DNA from: Dehalococcoidia bacterium UBA5748
Lineage (GTDB): Bacteria > Chloroflexota > Dehalococcoidia > Dehalococcoidales > UBA5627
Assembly (NCBI GenBank): GCA_002419135.1
Contig: DIFM01000012.1
Coordinates: 1 to 24,824, forward strand
DNA: 24,824 bases
Reading direction: 5' to 3'
Made by a program: the position numbers and the translations under genes
Part shown: positions 23,629 through 24,824 of the stretch, piece after piece
Position numbering within the stretch: the stretch's first letter is position 1
How the letters are laid out: each line of letters opens with the position of its first letter
The notes under the pieces: generated by a model
Databases searched by the model: none
The model's input: the letters and a program-made list of their open reading frames with translations, nothing else
Told to the model about the DNA's origin: nothing

Positions 23629-24729
23629 ATGGCAATCATTAATTTTGGCGGAACGGATGAAGAGGTAGTAAAGCGAAGTGAGTTCCCGATTGAAAAAGCC
23701 CGTGAAGTATTGAAAGACGAGACTATCGCCATTCTCGGCTACGGCATACAGAGCCCCGGACAATCGTTGAATTTGAAGGATAACGGTTTCAAGGTTATTA
23801 TCGGACAATCGAAACAATTTCCGGAAGACTGGGACAGGGCTGTTAAAGACGGCTGGGTACCCGGCGTAGACCTGTTTGAAATAGATGAAGCCTGCGAAAA
23901 AGGTACGATTATCGAAGTACTGGTAGCCGATGCGGCACATAAACATGTCTGGCCTACAATAGTAAAACACCTGACGCCCGGCAAGGCTGTTTATTTCTCA
24001 CACGGTTTTTCCATTGTTTACAAGGACCAGACCGGCATTATTCCTCCCAAGGATGTAGATGTAATTATGGTAGCCCCCAAGGGTTCGGGTACTTCCCTGC
24101 GCCGCAATTTCCTTTCCGGCGAAGGCATCAATGCCAGCTTCGCCGTCTTCCAGGATTATACCGGCAAAGCAAAAGAACGCACCCTTGCCATCGGCATCGG
24201 TATCGGTGCCGGCTATCTCTTCCCGACCACCTTCGAAAATGAGGTTTACAGCGATTTAGTCGGCGAGCGCGGCGTTTTGATGGGAGCATTAGCCGGCATT
24301 ATGGAAGCACAGTATGATACTTTAAGAGCTCACGGCCATTCACCCAGCGAAGCCTTTAACGAAACGGTGGAAGAGCTGACCGAAAGCCTGATTCGCCTGG
24401 TATCGGAAAACGGTATGGACTGGATGTATGCCAACTGCTCAGCCACCGCCCAGAGAGGCGCGCTGGACTGGAAGCCCAAATTCAAGGCAGCCGTCATGCC
24501 GGTATTTAAAGACCTTTATGAAAAGGTAGCCAACGGTTCGGAAACGGCACGCGTTATCAGTGCCTGCGGCGGCCCCGATTATAAGAAACAGCTCGGCAAG
24601 GAACTCTCCGAGATGGGCAATTCCGAAATGTGGCAGGCAGGAAAAGCCACCCGCTCGTTAAGACCGCACGAAAAAGCCAAGGCTAATTACGACACCGCTA
24701 AAGGCATCGAGGGCAGAAAAACCAACTGA
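23629..24729 (+). CDS. ilvC: Ketol-acid reductoisomerase (class I)
   Basis: IlvC isomerises and reduces acetolactate in valine and leucine synthesis and acetohydroxybutyrate in isoleucine synthesis. The 366-residue protein has the dinucleotide motif LGYGIQSPGQ (36-45), then IIGQSK where Ser61 is in the cofactor-phosphate loop. HGFSIVYKDQTGIIPPKDVDVIMVAPKGSGTSLRR follows, and the Mg-binding knotted domain contains FENEVYSDLVGERGVLMGALAGIMEAQYD. AAGGAGA precedes the ATG. It has its own promoter and terminator, so it appears monocistronic. Its pathway also supplies the ketoisovalerate used by PanB. Confidence 0.95.
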   Translation: MAIINFGGTDEEVVKRSEFPIEKAREVLKDETIAILGYGIQSPGQSLNLKDNGFKVIIGQSKQFPEDWDRAVKDGWVPGVDLFEIDEACEKGTIIEVLVADAAHKHVWPTIVKHLTPGKAVYFSHGFSIVYKDQTGIIPPKDVDVIMVAPKGSGTSLRRNFLSGEGINASFAVFQDYTGKAKERTLAIGIGIGAGYLFPTTFENEVYSDLVGERGVLMGALAGIMEAQYDTLRAHGHSPSEAFNETVEELTESLIRLVSENGMDWMYANCSATAQRGALDWKPKFKAAVMPVFKDLYEKVANGSETARVISACGGPDYKKQLGKELSEMGNSEMWQAGKATRSLRPHEKAKANYDTAKGIEGRKTN

Positions 24730-24759
24730 TAAATATCAAGAGTGATATAAGACTTGCGT

Positions 24760-24797
24760 CCCCTTCCTGTAGAAATTACCGGGAGGGGATTTTTTTA
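24760..24797 (+). terminator. Intrinsic terminator of ilvC
   Basis: CCCCTTCC (24760-24767) pairs with GGGAGGGG (24781-24788), one G-U pair, followed by A and seven T. Confidence 0.85.
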
Positions 24798-24824
24798 TTT
24801 AATTAAGGAAACTCTGAAAAAGTC

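Overview
The window looks like chromosome of an anaerobic, moderately AT-rich bacterium. Gene families and order (a DUF2520 reductase-like gene in a pantothenate operon, DUF503 beside an MrfA-type helicase, class I KARI, ParB-like HTH remnants of the kind found beside serine recombinases, TTG starts with good Shine-Dalgarno sites) suggest Chloroflexota, perhaps Dehalococcoidia. That placement is an inference, with no marker gene behind it. UGA is an ordinary stop (lgt and ilvC end with it).

Layout. (1) 1-3132: a strong promoter, a structured leader with an intrinsic terminator, then a compact pantothenate operon: DUF2520 reductase-like gene, panD, panB, panC. (2) 3154-3843: a HicAB toxin-antitoxin locus with its own operator-promoter; the toxin is frameshifted. 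(3) about 4083-11726: an accessory island next to tRNA-Asn. Its main transcription unit runs on the minus strand: AbiEi-type antitoxin with a nuclease-like N-terminus, AbiEii-type nucleotidyltransferase toxin (broken by one in-frame TGA), a TOTE-type archaeo-eukaryotic primase/SF2 helicase (broken by a one-base frameshift), and a small unknown gene. A promoter with two TTTCACC-N4-GGTGAAA operators sits upstream. An IS5-family element (TTAG target duplication, 9766-11584), itself disrupted by an IS110 fragment, fills the right part. A ParB-like HTH remnant, a short tRNA-Asn 3'-end repeat and a 19-bp inverted repeat mark the two ends. (4) 11716-12207: four tRNA genes on the minus strand (Phe, Leu, Gln, Asn in transcription order). 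(5) 12378-24824: ordinary housekeeping and hypothetical genes: GT-A glycosyltransferase, small hypotheticals, DUF7000, mtaB, recJ, plsY, a methyltransferase, ppa, lgt, an mrfA-like helicase, DUF503 and ilvC.

The most interesting part is the decaying defence-type operon: an AbiE-like type IV toxin-antitoxin pair apparently co-transcribed with a primase-helicase. In both toxin-antitoxin loci the toxin carries a single disabling mutation while the antitoxin and its operator are intact. ilvC and the pantothenate operon are metabolically linked, because ketoisovalerate made by the ilv pathway is the substrate of PanB.
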